Below, piece after piece: positions 1-6,625 of a stretch of DNA of 15,851 nt. The DNA comes from JAEXNA01 sp050486105 (GTDB lineage: Bacteria; Vulcanimicrobiota; Xenobia; Xenobiales; JADMJV01): contig JBJHCR010000132.1 in NCBI GenBank assembly GCA_050486105.1, positions 1 to 15,851 of the forward strand, in the 5' to 3' direction. The notes under the pieces were generated by a model. The model did not search any database and was not told the DNA's origin. It saw nothing but the letters and a program-made list of their open reading frames with translations. The first letter of the stretch is position 1, and each line of letters opens with the position of its first letter. A program made the position numbers and the translations under genes.

Positions 1-1
1 A

Positions 2-562
2 AGCACCAACGCTGCCGCCATCATCCGAGGCATCCAGTACAGCACCAAGATGGAGGCTCGCATCACCAACAACAGTTGGGGCGGCGGCCCGGCCAACGAA
101 GGCATCAAGGAAGCCTTCGCCCAGTCTCCGGCCATGCACATCGTGGCTGCTGGAAACGCCCGCAACAACAACGACGTTAGACCTTTCTACCCGGCCAACT
201 ACGACCTTCCGAACATCATTTCCGTAGCGGCCACCGACCACAACGACCAATTGGCCCGCTTCTCCAACTACGGAGAGAAGACCGTCCACATCGGAGCCCC
301 CGGCGTCGACATCCTCTCCACCGTACCTGGCAACAAATACGACTCCTACAGCGGAACCTCGATGGCCGCCCCTCACGTAGCCGGCGCCGCCACCTTGTTG
401 GTGTCGCAGTATCCGGAGATGTCCAACGCAGAGTTGCGCGAGCGACTCCTCGGTGGAACCGACCAGGTGGAAGCTCTTCAGGGCAAAACCACCACCGGTG
501 GTCGGTTGAACGTCAACAACGCCATCCAAGAGAACTTCGAAAAGACCAACCCCAACGCCTAA
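2..562 (+). CDS. S8 subtilisin-like serine protease, copy 1 (partial, 5' end outside window)
   Basis: The open frame runs through the left edge without a start, so this is the C-terminal 186 residues of a larger gene; the internal ATG at 50 is not the real start. Visible are the substrate-cleft segment ITNNSWGGG, the oxyanion-hole Asn in VAAGN, and the catalytic Ser in SGTSMAAPHVAG (Ser codon 359-361). The catalytic Asp and His lie upstream. It ends soon after the catalytic domain with the tail NNAIQENFEKTNPNA, with no accessory domain. It is closest to copy 4 at 5005-6513: both have MHIVAAGN, YPANYDLPNIISVAATDH and the same tail, where copies 2 and 3 have a different set. The role is peptide-bond hydrolysis; the substrate is unknown. 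S8 assignment is near certain. Confidence 0.95.
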   Translation, partial: STNAAAIIRGIQYSTKMEARITNNSWGGGPANEGIKEAFAQSPAMHIVAAGNARNNNDVRPFYPANYDLPNIISVAATDHNDQLARFSNYGEKTVHIGAPGVDILSTVPGNKYDSYSGTSMAAPHVAGAATLLVSQYPEMSNAELRERLLGGTDQVEALQGKTTTGGRLNVNNAIQENFEKTNPNA

Positions 563-580
563 GTGGCGACGACTCCTGGG

Positions 581-615
581 CCGGGTGGCCGTACTCAAAG
601 AGTATGGTCACCCGG
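581..615 (+). other. Strong 16-bp hairpin after protease copy 1
   Basis: Arms 581-596 and 600-615 pair over 16 consecutive positions (two G-T wobbles) around an AAA loop, 18 bases after the stop codon. This is about where the terminators of the other protease copies sit, but no T-run follows (the next bases are ACCACCCGAC). It is therefore not a standard intrinsic terminator; it may stabilise the mRNA 3' end, be a degenerated terminator, or begin a structured RNA. The pairing is seen directly; the function is not known. Confidence 0.6.
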
Positions 616-803
616 ACCACCCGACTCAACTTTCGCAGATTTAAACTTAATCCGGAAACGGGTTCTGCCTGGAATGAGTGAACGCTCTCGGTCAGGCCCA
701 CAAAGTCTTCCACCGAGAGACTTTCACACCTCAGTTCGAGCTGACTGGACTCCTCGCAACTGAGCAAAGGCTCGCACCAGATCTCTGGAAAGCCTTGAAT
801 GTA

Positions 804-834
804 CCCTCGCACTTCGGTGCGGGGGATTTTTTTT
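804..834 (+). terminator. Intrinsic terminator (UUCG tetraloop)
   Basis: Stem 804-812/817-825 (9 bp with one T-G wobble), loop TTCG, followed by A and eight T at 827-834. This is a textbook Rho-independent terminator, but it lies 242 bases after the stop of protease copy 1, much further than the terminators of the other copies. It ends either a long 3' UTR or a separate small RNA. Confidence 0.9.
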
Positions 835-881
835 ATCCGGGGCTCTAGTTCGCAAGAGGAACTCAAGTGTTTTATCCCCTC

Positions 882-1445
882 CTCAGGTCGCCTCCCATCT
901 TCGATGGGTACCCGGCCTTGCACTCGGCGGGTACCCTCTGGGTGCTGAGAACAGGATGCTTCGGCCCCCGCACCATCAAGCGGCTTTAAGCCTCTACTTT
1001 AAGAACCATCGCTCCTACTACTACTACGAACATCTGAATAAGGTGAGATATGAGGGAGCTTGGGAAGAGTGGCTCGATTTCTCCGCGGAGGCGGTGATTC
1101 AGACCGGGACCGGAGCGGTGGAAGTGGCTCAGCGATCGGTTCGACTTTCGGAAGAGAATGAAAAGCGAGTCCGTGGTGAGGGCCGGGTGGCAAGCTCCAT
1201 GCTTAGGGTTCATCGCGCTCTTTTGAAGCGGCTATGCGACCAAGGCCACCGCTCGCGGAGAGTTCCAGGAGTTCTCACGCGCTGATAAAGATGAAGGCTC
1301 CGCACATTCGCTAGCCGCCAAGCAAAGAGCGGCAAACAAGCCCACGGGCATTGTGGTGGGAGCCGCTTTGGCAAATCCGGTCCGCCACAGGAGTGTTCTT
1401 TTTCGAAGCGTTCCGATTCTCTCGGAATCCGAAAATCCACTTTGA
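882..1445 (+). pseudogene. Decayed Fic/DOC-family protein gene (C-terminal remnant, frameshifted)
   Basis: Fic enzymes usually transfer AMP from ATP to target proteins through an HPFxDGNGR loop. The 956-1285 frame reads SLYFKNHRSYYYYEHL, VRYEGAWEEWLDF and AVEVAQRS, matching the conserved stretch after the Fic core (YLSxYFKxHRxxYYxxL..VRxEGxWExWLxFF..GV). Another frame, ending at the TGA 1443-1445, reads VRHRSVLF and PILSESENPL, matching the usual Fic end (..RHRVFVY..YLxILSEGTEPL). Upstream, from about 882, a third piece reads SPPIFDG where HPFxDGNGR should be, with the catalytic His and GNGR lost. The gene is thus broken across frames, lacks its N-terminus and cannot make an active enzyme. 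The ATG at 956 is probably not a real start. Family assignment is strong; the left boundary is approximate. Confidence 0.75.
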
Positions 1446-1495
1446 CTCTCCGTTAACATTCTTTAGACATCAAACCAAGCCACAACCGATATCAT
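1442..1495 (+). promoter_or_regulatory. Promoter of protease copy 2 with 11-bp-spaced direct repeats
   Basis: Six-base half-sites TTGACT (1442-1447), TTAACA (1453-1458) and TAGACA (1464-1469) recur every 11 bp. Exactly 31 bases separate TTAACA from the -10-like TATCAT (1490-1495), and no good -35 is present. The same TGAC-N5-GTTAACA-N31-hexamer layout occurs before copies 3 and 4. Direct repeats with this spacing, ending just upstream of the polymerase footprint, are typical of OmpR/PhoB-family activators; Bacillus PhoP recognises TTAACA-like repeats. The regulator itself is not in the window. The first half-site overlaps the stop codon of the Fic remnant. Confidence 0.6.
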
Positions 1496-1531
1496 AGGTA
1501 GTACAGAGTATAAATCCAGGAGACACCCAAT

Positions 1532-3049
1532 ATGATCCAGTCCATCCGCACCCCTCTCGCCTTCCAGGCCCCCAGCAAGCCCCAAGCCGGCAACACCGCT
1601 CAGGAGCAGGCATCCTCCAGTCAAGCCTCCGCCCAGCAGAACATCAGCGACCAGGCTGATATCTCGTTCTCGGCCTCCCCTTTGTCCAACAAAGCACTCA
1701 GCTTGCTCTCAGCCACCGCCGAAGAAGCCGCTCGACTGAAAGAGCAAGGCGTGGGTGACCACGAACCCGGAGAGATCATCGTCCGCACCAAGCCCGGATA
1801 CTCCCTGAAGAATGAGAACTCCGTGGCCCAGGACTTCGGAGCCAAAGTTCTCTTCGAGTTCGACTCCAATATCAACAACATTTACAAGAATGACGCGGGA
1901 GACTTCCTCCATCTGAAACTCCCCCACGGTGTCTCCACCGAAGAAGCCATGGCCGCCATGGCCGCCGACGAGCGGGTCGAATTTGCGGTTCCCAACCACA
2001 GCTACCCTCTTCCCGAATATGAAGTTGGCGAGACCTTCGCTCCCGGTTCGGCAAGCGATCCCAGCAAACCCAACGACCCCATGTTCGACAAACTCTACGG
2101 GTTGCACAACACCGGTCAGACCGGAGGCAAAGTCGACGCCGACATGGACGTCCCCGAAGCCTGGACCATCCACACCGGACACAATCAAGCCCAAGGCGGT
2201 CCTCTGGTGGCCATCATCGACACCGGCATCGACTACAATCACCCCGACCTGAAAGCCAATCTTTGGACCAATCCGAACGAAACCAAGAATGGTCGCGACG
2301 ATGACGGCAACGGCGTCGCCGACGATATTCACGGCTACAACGCCTTCGACAACAACGGCGACCCCTTCGATCGACAGGGACACGGCACCCACGTGGCCGG
2401 TACCATCGGCGCCGTAGGCAACAACGGTGAGGGTGTGGTTGGAGTGAGCCAAAACGCCAACCTCCTGGCGGTGAAAATCTTCGGAGACAGTGGAACCACG
2501 GCCGCTGCCATCATCAGAGGCATTCAGTACAGCACCAAAGCCGGCGCCCGAATCACCAACAACAGCTGGGGTGGCGGCGCTTACAACGAAGGCATCAAAC
2601 AGGCTTTCGCCGAGTCTCCGGCCATGCACTTTTTGTCCGCCGGCAACAACGGGCGCAACAACGACACTTACGACCGGTTCCCCGGCGATTACAACCTGCC
2701 CAACTTCATCCGGGTAGCCGCCACCGACCACAACGACGAACTGGCTCGTTTCTCCAACTGGGCTCCCACCACCGTAGAATTGGCAGCCCCCGGAGTGAAC
2801 ACCCTGTCCACCGTTCCCGGAGGCGGATACGCTTCCAAGAGCGGAACCTCTATGGCTACTCCCCACGCCGCCGGAGCTGCAGCCCTCATCGTTTCAGCCT
2901 ACCCTGAGATCACCAACGAGCAGCTCAAAGAGCGCTTGCTGGGCGGCGTGGAACAGCAGCCAAGCTTGCAAGGCAAGACCATCACCGGTGGCCGCCTGAA
3001 CGTCTACAACTCCATCCAACCTCAAGAGAGCGCCGAGCAGTCGGCCTAA
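1532..3049 (+). CDS. S8 subtilisin-like serine protease, copy 2 (fervidolysin-type prodomain)
   Basis: A 505-residue endopeptidase. Residues 1-40 are low-complexity (Q/S/A-rich) with no hydrophobic signal segment. Residues 41-70 carry the peptide ADISFSASPLS and a helix-like LLSATAEEAARLK shared with copies 3 and 4. Residues 78-160 are a fervidolysin-type prodomain (EPGEIIVRTKPG to VEFAVPNHSY) that normally chaperones folding and inhibits the enzyme. Residues 180-495 are the catalytic domain: Asp230 (IDTGID), His284 (GHGTHVAG), oxyanion Asn372, Ser440 (GTSMATPHAAG), plus a DDDGNG loop (about 256-261) typical of calcium binding. AGGAG at 1518-1522, nine bases before the ATG, fixes the start. 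It has its own promoter and terminator. Secretion would be usual for this family, but the export route is unclear because no Sec or Tat signal is visible. Confidence 0.95.
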   Translation: MIQSIRTPLAFQAPSKPQAGNTAQEQASSSQASAQQNISDQADISFSASPLSNKALSLLSATAEEAARLKEQGVGDHEPGEIIVRTKPGYSLKNENSVAQDFGAKVLFEFDSNINNIYKNDAGDFLHLKLPHGVSTEEAMAAMAADERVEFAVPNHSYPLPEYEVGETFAPGSASDPSKPNDPMFDKLYGLHNTGQTGGKVDADMDVPEAWTIHTGHNQAQGGPLVAIIDTGIDYNHPDLKANLWTNPNETKNGRDDDGNGVADDIHGYNAFDNNGDPFDRQGHGTHVAGTIGAVGNNGEGVVGVSQNANLLAVKIFGDSGTTAAAIIRGIQYSTKAGARITNNSWGGGAYNEGIKQAFAESPAMHFLSAGNNGRNNDTYDRFPGDYNLPNFIRVAATDHNDELARFSNWAPTTVELAAPGVNTLSTVPGGGYASKSGTSMATPHAAGAAALIVSAYPEITNEQLKERLLGGVEQQPSLQGKTITGGRLNVYNSIQPQESAEQSA

Positions 3050-3071
3050 CTCTCCCAAAGGTTGAGATGAC

Positions 3072-3111
3072 AAAGAGGCCGGGTTCCTAGGAACCCGGCC
3101 TCTTTTTTTTT
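3072..3111 (+). terminator. Intrinsic terminator of protease copy 2
   Basis: Arms 3072-3086 and 3091-3105 are perfect complements (15 bp, core GAGGCCGGGTTC) around CTAG, and a run of nine T covers 3103-3111. It starts 22 bases after the stop codon, so copy 2 is transcribed alone. Confidence 0.95.
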
Positions 3112-3153
3112 GTCTTGCCCAAGAAATCTTACTCTAGTTACTCGCATCCTCCG

Positions 3154-3207
3154 TTGACGCCAAGTTAACATCTTTACCAACACTTTGAGTGCGACTCATC
3201 CTACTCT
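3154..3207 (+). promoter_or_regulatory. Promoter of protease copy 3 with direct repeats
   Basis: TTGACG (3154-3159) and TTAACA (3165-3170) are 11 bp apart; a third site in phase at 3176-3181 (ACCAAC) is poor. The -10-like TACTCT (3202-3207) starts exactly 31 bases after TTAACA, as in copies 2 and 4, and is followed by AGGAATACAAA, close to AGGATTACAAA before copy 4. A second TACTCTAG at 3130-3137 has no repeats ahead of it. The TTG at 3185, upstream of this -10 element, cannot be the start of the downstream gene. Confidence 0.6.
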
Positions 3208-3253
3208 AGGAATACAAATACAAGAAACACATTCCAGGAGTAGAACGCCCATC

Positions 3254-4795
3254 ATGATCTCGAACTTGCAAAATCGAACCTTTACCCAGGTCCAAAGGAC
3301 GGCCCAAACGATGCCCTCCACCCAGGGCAAAGAGGCTGCAGTATCCTCGGTTCCGGAAGCCGCTTCCCAGGCTCTCGCCGACAGCGCCAGCCTAAGTTTC
3401 GAAGCCTCTCCGTTTTCAATTCGAGCCCTCAACTTACTGCAGGCCACCGCCGAAGAAGCGGCTCGACTGAAGGACGAGGGAGTGGGTGAGCATCACCCCG
3501 GTGAGCTCATCGTGCGGACCAAACCGGGCCTATCCTTGAAAGGCGAGACCTCCGTCGCCGAGGATTTTGGAGCCAAGGTGCTCTTCGAGTTCGATCCTGA
3601 CGTGAACAACATCTACAAATCCGAAAGTGGGGAGTTTCTCCATCTCAAGCTCCCCCACGGGCTGTCAACGGAAGAAGCCATGGCCGCCCTGTCCGCCGAT
3701 GAGCGGGTGGAATTTGCCGTTCCGAATCATATCTATCATCTGCCTCAAGTCGAGCAAGGAGAAGTTCCTTCGGGATTATCCTCGGGCACCGATTCCAATC
3801 CAGGGCAGGTCATACCCAACGACCTCAAGCCGGAACTCTGGGGCTTGCACAACACCGGGCAGACCGGCGGAAAAGCCGACGCCGACATCGACGCCCCTGA
3901 AGCCTGGACCATCCACACCGGTAGGAACCAAGTCCAGGGCGGTCCTCTGATCGCGGTGGTAGACACCGGCATCGATTTCACCCACACCGATCTGGCCGCC
4001 AACATCTGGAAAAACCCGGGAGAAACCAAAAATGGCCGCGACAGCGACCGCAACGGGGTGGTGGACGACATCCACGGCTATAATGCCTTCGACAACAATG
4101 GGGACGTCATGGACCGCAATGGACACGGAACCCACGTAGCCGGGACCATCGGAGCTGTCGGGGACAACGGACAAGGGGTGGTTGGAGTGAATCATAACGC
4201 CAACATCATGGCGGTGAAGATCTTCGGCGACAGCGGTAGCACCAACGCCGCCGCTATCGTTCGCGGGTTGCAGTACTCCACCAAGATGGGGGCTCGCATC
4301 ACCAACAACAGTTGGGGAGGCGGGGCCTACAACGCGGCCATCAAGCAAGCCTTTGCCGAATCCCCGGCCATGCACTTTCTGTCAGCCGGCAACAATGGTC
4401 GAAACAATGACACCTATGACCGCTACCCCGGGGATTACAATCTCCCCAACTTCATCCGGGTGGCAGCCACCGACCACAGCGATAACCTAGCTCGCTTCTC
4501 GAACTGGGCCCCGACCACAGTGGAACTGGGTGCACCCGGAGTGGACATACTCTCCACCGTGCCGGGTCAAGGGTACGCCTCTTATAACGGAACCTCTATG
4601 GCCACCCCCCAGGCAGCAGGGGCTGCAGCCCTGATCGTCTCGGCCTATCCTCAGATTTCTAACGAGGAGCTTAAGGCTCGTCTGTTGGGCGGAGTGGATC
4701 AGGTGCCCAGCTTACAGGGAAAAACCATCACCGGTGGTCGTTTGAACGTCTATAACTCAATCAAGCCCTCAGAGGCCCAAGTTCAAGCAAATTAG
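3254..4795 (+). CDS. S8 subtilisin-like serine protease, copy 3
   Basis: A 513-residue protein laid out like copy 2: low-complexity N-terminus without a signal peptide, shared peptide SLSFEASPFS (about 46-55), LLQATAEEAARLK, prodomain about 82-164, catalytic domain about 188-500. The triad is Asp237 (VDTGID), His291 (GHGTHVAG) and Ser448 (GTSMATPQAAG), with oxyanion Asn380. I chose the ATG at 3254 because AGGAG lies at 3236-3240 (13 bases, rather long) and the promoter is downstream of the alternative TTG at 3185. Differences from its sisters: the calcium-type loop reads DSDRNG instead of DDDGNG, the residue after GTSMATP is Gln instead of His, and an extra serine/glycine-rich linker (about 171-186) precedes the catalytic domain. 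Calcium dependence or specificity may differ; that is inference. Confidence 0.95.
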   Translation: MISNLQNRTFTQVQRTAQTMPSTQGKEAAVSSVPEAASQALADSASLSFEASPFSIRALNLLQATAEEAARLKDEGVGEHHPGELIVRTKPGLSLKGETSVAEDFGAKVLFEFDPDVNNIYKSESGEFLHLKLPHGLSTEEAMAALSADERVEFAVPNHIYHLPQVEQGEVPSGLSSGTDSNPGQVIPNDLKPELWGLHNTGQTGGKADADIDAPEAWTIHTGRNQVQGGPLIAVVDTGIDFTHTDLAANIWKNPGETKNGRDSDRNGVVDDIHGYNAFDNNGDVMDRNGHGTHVAGTIGAVGDNGQGVVGVNHNANIMAVKIFGDSGSTNAAAIVRGLQYSTKMGARITNNSWGGGAYNAAIKQAFAESPAMHFLSAGNNGRNNDTYDRYPGDYNLPNFIRVAATDHSDNLARFSNWAPTTVELGAPGVDILSTVPGQGYASYNGTSMATPQAAGAAALIVSAYPQISNEELKARLLGGVDQVPSLQGKTITGGRLNVYNSIKPSEAQVQAN

Positions 4796-4812
4796 GACTC
4801 TCCTACTCAGAG

Positions 4813-4843
4813 AAGAGCGATGCGGCGCCGCATCGCTCTTTTT
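4813..4843 (+). terminator. Intrinsic terminator of protease copy 3
   Basis: Arms 4813-4824 and 4829-4840 pair perfectly (12 bp, AAGAGCGATGCG) around GCGC, and the T-run covers 4839-4843. It begins 17 bases after the stop codon. Confidence 0.92.
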
Positions 4844-4900
4844 CATGGCCCAGGAGGTTGCAGCTCTTGCAAATCAGGAGTTCTCTTGCCCTGAAAAACA

Positions 4901-4965
4901 TCTGAAAGGATCTGACGCCTCGTTAACACGATGTTGAAAACAGCCCTGAAGTCTAACCCTATACT
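4901..4965 (+). promoter_or_regulatory. Promoter of protease copy 4 with extended direct repeats
   Basis: This is the richest of the three control regions. Half-sites with an 11-bp step are TCTGAA (4901), CTGACG (4912), TTAACA (4923) and TTGAAA (4934), then CTGAAG (4946, one base out of phase). The -10 hexamer TATACT (4960-4965) is the best of the set and begins exactly 31 bases after TTAACA. AGGATTACAAA follows. The layout matches that before copies 2 and 3 and suggests shared activation by an OmpR/PhoB-type regulator. Confidence 0.62.
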
Positions 4966-5004
4966 AGGATTACAAAGATAAAAACATTCCAGGAGTATAG
5001 AACT

Positions 5005-6513
5005 ATGATGATCAACGGATTCCAGCCCATTTATAACCCTTCCAAAGCCTCCGCCCCCCAGGCTCCCCAGGCCAACAATGAAGCCTCTTCCAGCTCGGCT
5101 TCGGCCCAGGTCAGCGATCAGGCTGACATCAACTTTTCCGCCTCCCTCCTTTCTTCTAAAGCCGAATCACTCTTGGCGGCCACCTCCAGCGAAGCCGCTG
5201 CACTCAAGGGCAATATCGGAGAGCACGAGCCCGGAGAAATCATTGTTCGCACCAAGCCTGGTTTCGAACTCAACGGCGAGAACAGCATCTCTGAAGACTT
5301 TGGCGCCAAAGTTTTGCACCAGTTCAACACTAAAGGTGGGATTTTCAAGAATGATGGTGGCGAGTTCATGCACCTCAAGCTGCCTGCCGGAGTCTCCACC
5401 GAGGAAGCCATGGCTGCTATGGCTAAAGACGAGCGTGTGCTTTTCGCCGTCCCGAACCACACCTATGGACTCCCTGAAGTGATCCCCGGTAACAAACCCG
5501 AAGCCGCTTCCACCGATTCGGCCCCGGTCAACGACCCTCAGTTTGGGAAGCTCTACGGAATGCACAACGAAGGGCAGACCGGCGGAAAAGTCGACGCCGA
5601 CATCGATGCCCCCGAAGCTTGGAACATTCACACCGGTCGTAATCAGGCCGAAGGTGGCCCTCTGATCGCAGTGATCGACACCGGCATCGACTACAATCAC
5701 GTGGACCTCAAAGCCAACGTCTGGGTCAATCCCAATGAGAGCCGCAACGGCAACGACGACGACGGCAACGGAATCGCCGACGACATCCACGGCTACAGCC
5801 CTATCGACAACAATGGTGACCCCATCGACCGCCACGGACACGGCTCTCACGTTATGGGAACCATCGCCGCCGTGGGCAACAACGGCGAAGGCGTGGTCGG
5901 AGTTAACCACAAAGCCAACGTCATGGGCGTGAAGATTTTCAACGACCAAGGTCGCACCAACGCCGCCGCCATCATCAAGGGCATTCAGTACAGCACCGAC
6001 ATGGGCGCCCGCATCACCAACAACAGTTGGGGCGGCGGAATGCCCAACGAAGGCATCAAGGAAGCCTTCGCCCAGTCTCCGGCCATGCACATCGTGGCAG
6101 CTGGTAATGAGCGGGCCAACAACGACGTGCGCGGAAGCTACCCGGCCAACTACGACTTGCCCAACATCATTTCGGTGGCCGCCACCGATCACAACGACAA
6201 CTTGGCACGCTTTTCCAACTACGGAGCCAAGAAGGTTCATATCGGTGCCCCCGGAGTGGATATACTGTCGACCGTACCCGGAGACAAGTACGCCAGCTAC
6301 AGCGGTACCTCAATGGCCTCTCCGATGGTCGCCGGCGCCGCCGGACTCATCGTCTCGGCTTACCCTGACATCACCAACGAGCAGTTGCGCGAGCGCCTCC
6401 TCGGTGGAACCGACGCTATCGAATCGCTCCAGGGCAAAACCACCACCGGTGGCCGCCTGAACGTGAACAACGCTATCCAGGAGAACTTCGAAAAGACCAA
6501 TCCCCAGGCCTAG
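5005..6513 (+). CDS. S8 subtilisin-like serine protease, copy 4
   Basis: A 502-residue protein: low-complexity N-terminus (1-38), shared peptide ADINFSASLLS (40-50), LLAATSSEAAALK, prodomain about 74-157, catalytic domain about 175-490. The triad is Asp225 (IDTGID), His279 (GHGSHVMG), Ser436 (GTSMASPMVAG), with oxyanion Asn368 and a calcium-type DDDGNG loop (251-256). AGGAG at 4991-4995 is nine bases before the ATG at 5005; the next codon is also ATG and cannot be excluded as the start. The His motif differs from the other full copies (SHVMG for THVAG). The C-terminal half and tail (NNAIQENFEKTNPQA) match copy 1, not copies 2 and 3. No export signal is visible. Confidence 0.95.
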   Translation: MMINGFQPIYNPSKASAPQAPQANNEASSSSASAQVSDQADINFSASLLSSKAESLLAATSSEAAALKGNIGEHEPGEIIVRTKPGFELNGENSISEDFGAKVLHQFNTKGGIFKNDGGEFMHLKLPAGVSTEEAMAAMAKDERVLFAVPNHTYGLPEVIPGNKPEAASTDSAPVNDPQFGKLYGMHNEGQTGGKVDADIDAPEAWNIHTGRNQAEGGPLIAVIDTGIDYNHVDLKANVWVNPNESRNGNDDDGNGIADDIHGYSPIDNNGDPIDRHGHGSHVMGTIAAVGNNGEGVVGVNHKANVMGVKIFNDQGRTNAAAIIKGIQYSTDMGARITNNSWGGGMPNEGIKEAFAQSPAMHIVAAGNERANNDVRGSYPANYDLPNIISVAATDHNDNLARFSNYGAKKVHIGAPGVDILSTVPGDKYASYSGTSMASPMVAGAAGLIVSAYPDITNEQLRERLLGGTDAIESLQGKTTTGGRLNVNNAIQENFEKTNPQA

Positions 6514-6531
6514 TTCGGTCTCCTAAATGAC

Positions 6532-6574
6532 AAAGAAGAGCCTCCGCCTGTTTAGGCCGGGGGCTCTTCTTTTT
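6532..6574 (+). terminator. Intrinsic terminator of protease copy 4
   Basis: Arms 6532-6548 and 6555-6572 pair with one bulged C (6558) and one T-G wobble (core AAGAAGAGCC/GGCTCTTCTT), with loop TGTTTA and a T-run to 6574. It ends the protease array; the next gene starts 52 bases later. Confidence 0.92.
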
Positions 6575-6625
6575 GAGTTCTATCCGAAGGAAGGTCCCTG
6601 AAGACTCTCGCGGAAAGTTGCCCCC

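Larger units (their letters stand above)
581..834 (+). ncRNA. Candidate structured RNA or structured 3' UTR (run of five stem-loops)
   Basis: This stretch has no convincing coding sequence but several stem-loops in series: 581-596/600-615 (16 bp); 635-638/665-668 enclosing 649-653/660-664; 685-692/712-719 (8 perfect pairs); 730-740/753-764 (11 bp with one bulged base); and 804-812/817-825, an intrinsic terminator with a UUCG loop and T-run. The series ends where a transcript would end. It matches no RNA family I recognise; I compared it by eye with tmRNA, RNase P RNA, SRP RNA and 6S RNA. It may be a small RNA with its own promoter (I see no clear one) or a long 3' UTR of protease copy 1. Confidence 0.35.
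2..6513 (+). repeat. Tandem array of four S8 protease cassettes
   Basis: Four same-strand paralogues (2-562 partial, 1532-3049, 3254-4795, 5005-6513) form a tandem duplication array. Gaps are 969, 204 and 209 bases. The two short gaps contain only the terminator of one copy and the promoter and ribosome binding site of the next; the long gap also contains a decayed Fic gene and a stem-loop-rich stretch. By protein signature, copies 1 and 4 form one subtype and copies 2 and 3 the other, so the order is A-B-B-A. Copies 1 and 4 share an identical 55-base block (93-147 and 6044-6098), consistent with recent duplication or gene conversion. Confidence 0.9.

Noticed and set aside
685..719. Resemblance to an SRP RNA tip (GGTCAGG) in the second long hairpin
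   Set aside because: The GGAA-type loop and the AGCAGC of SRP RNA are missing, so the match is probably coincidental.
730..764. tRNA T-arm-like GTTCGAG within a stem-loop
   Set aside because: No acceptor stem, anticodon arm or CCA end can be placed around it; the longer 11-bp hairpin explains the sequence better.
513..923. 136-codon minus-strand open frame across the gap after protease copy 1
   Set aside because: It overlaps the end of copy 1, runs through a strong terminator and several hairpins, and has no recognisable domain or convincing start.
1709..2866. 385-codon minus-strand open frame opposite protease copy 2, and a similar 357-codon frame at 5167-6240
   Set aside because: These are antisense to well-supported protease genes; the Val/Gly-rich low-complexity translation is what codons with G/C-rich third positions give on the opposite strand, and there is no ribosome site or family motif.
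3185..3253. TTG start that would lengthen protease copy 3 by 23 residues
   Set aside because: The -10-like element (3202-3207) lies downstream of it, it has no Shine-Dalgarno, and the added residues have no counterpart in copies 2 and 4.
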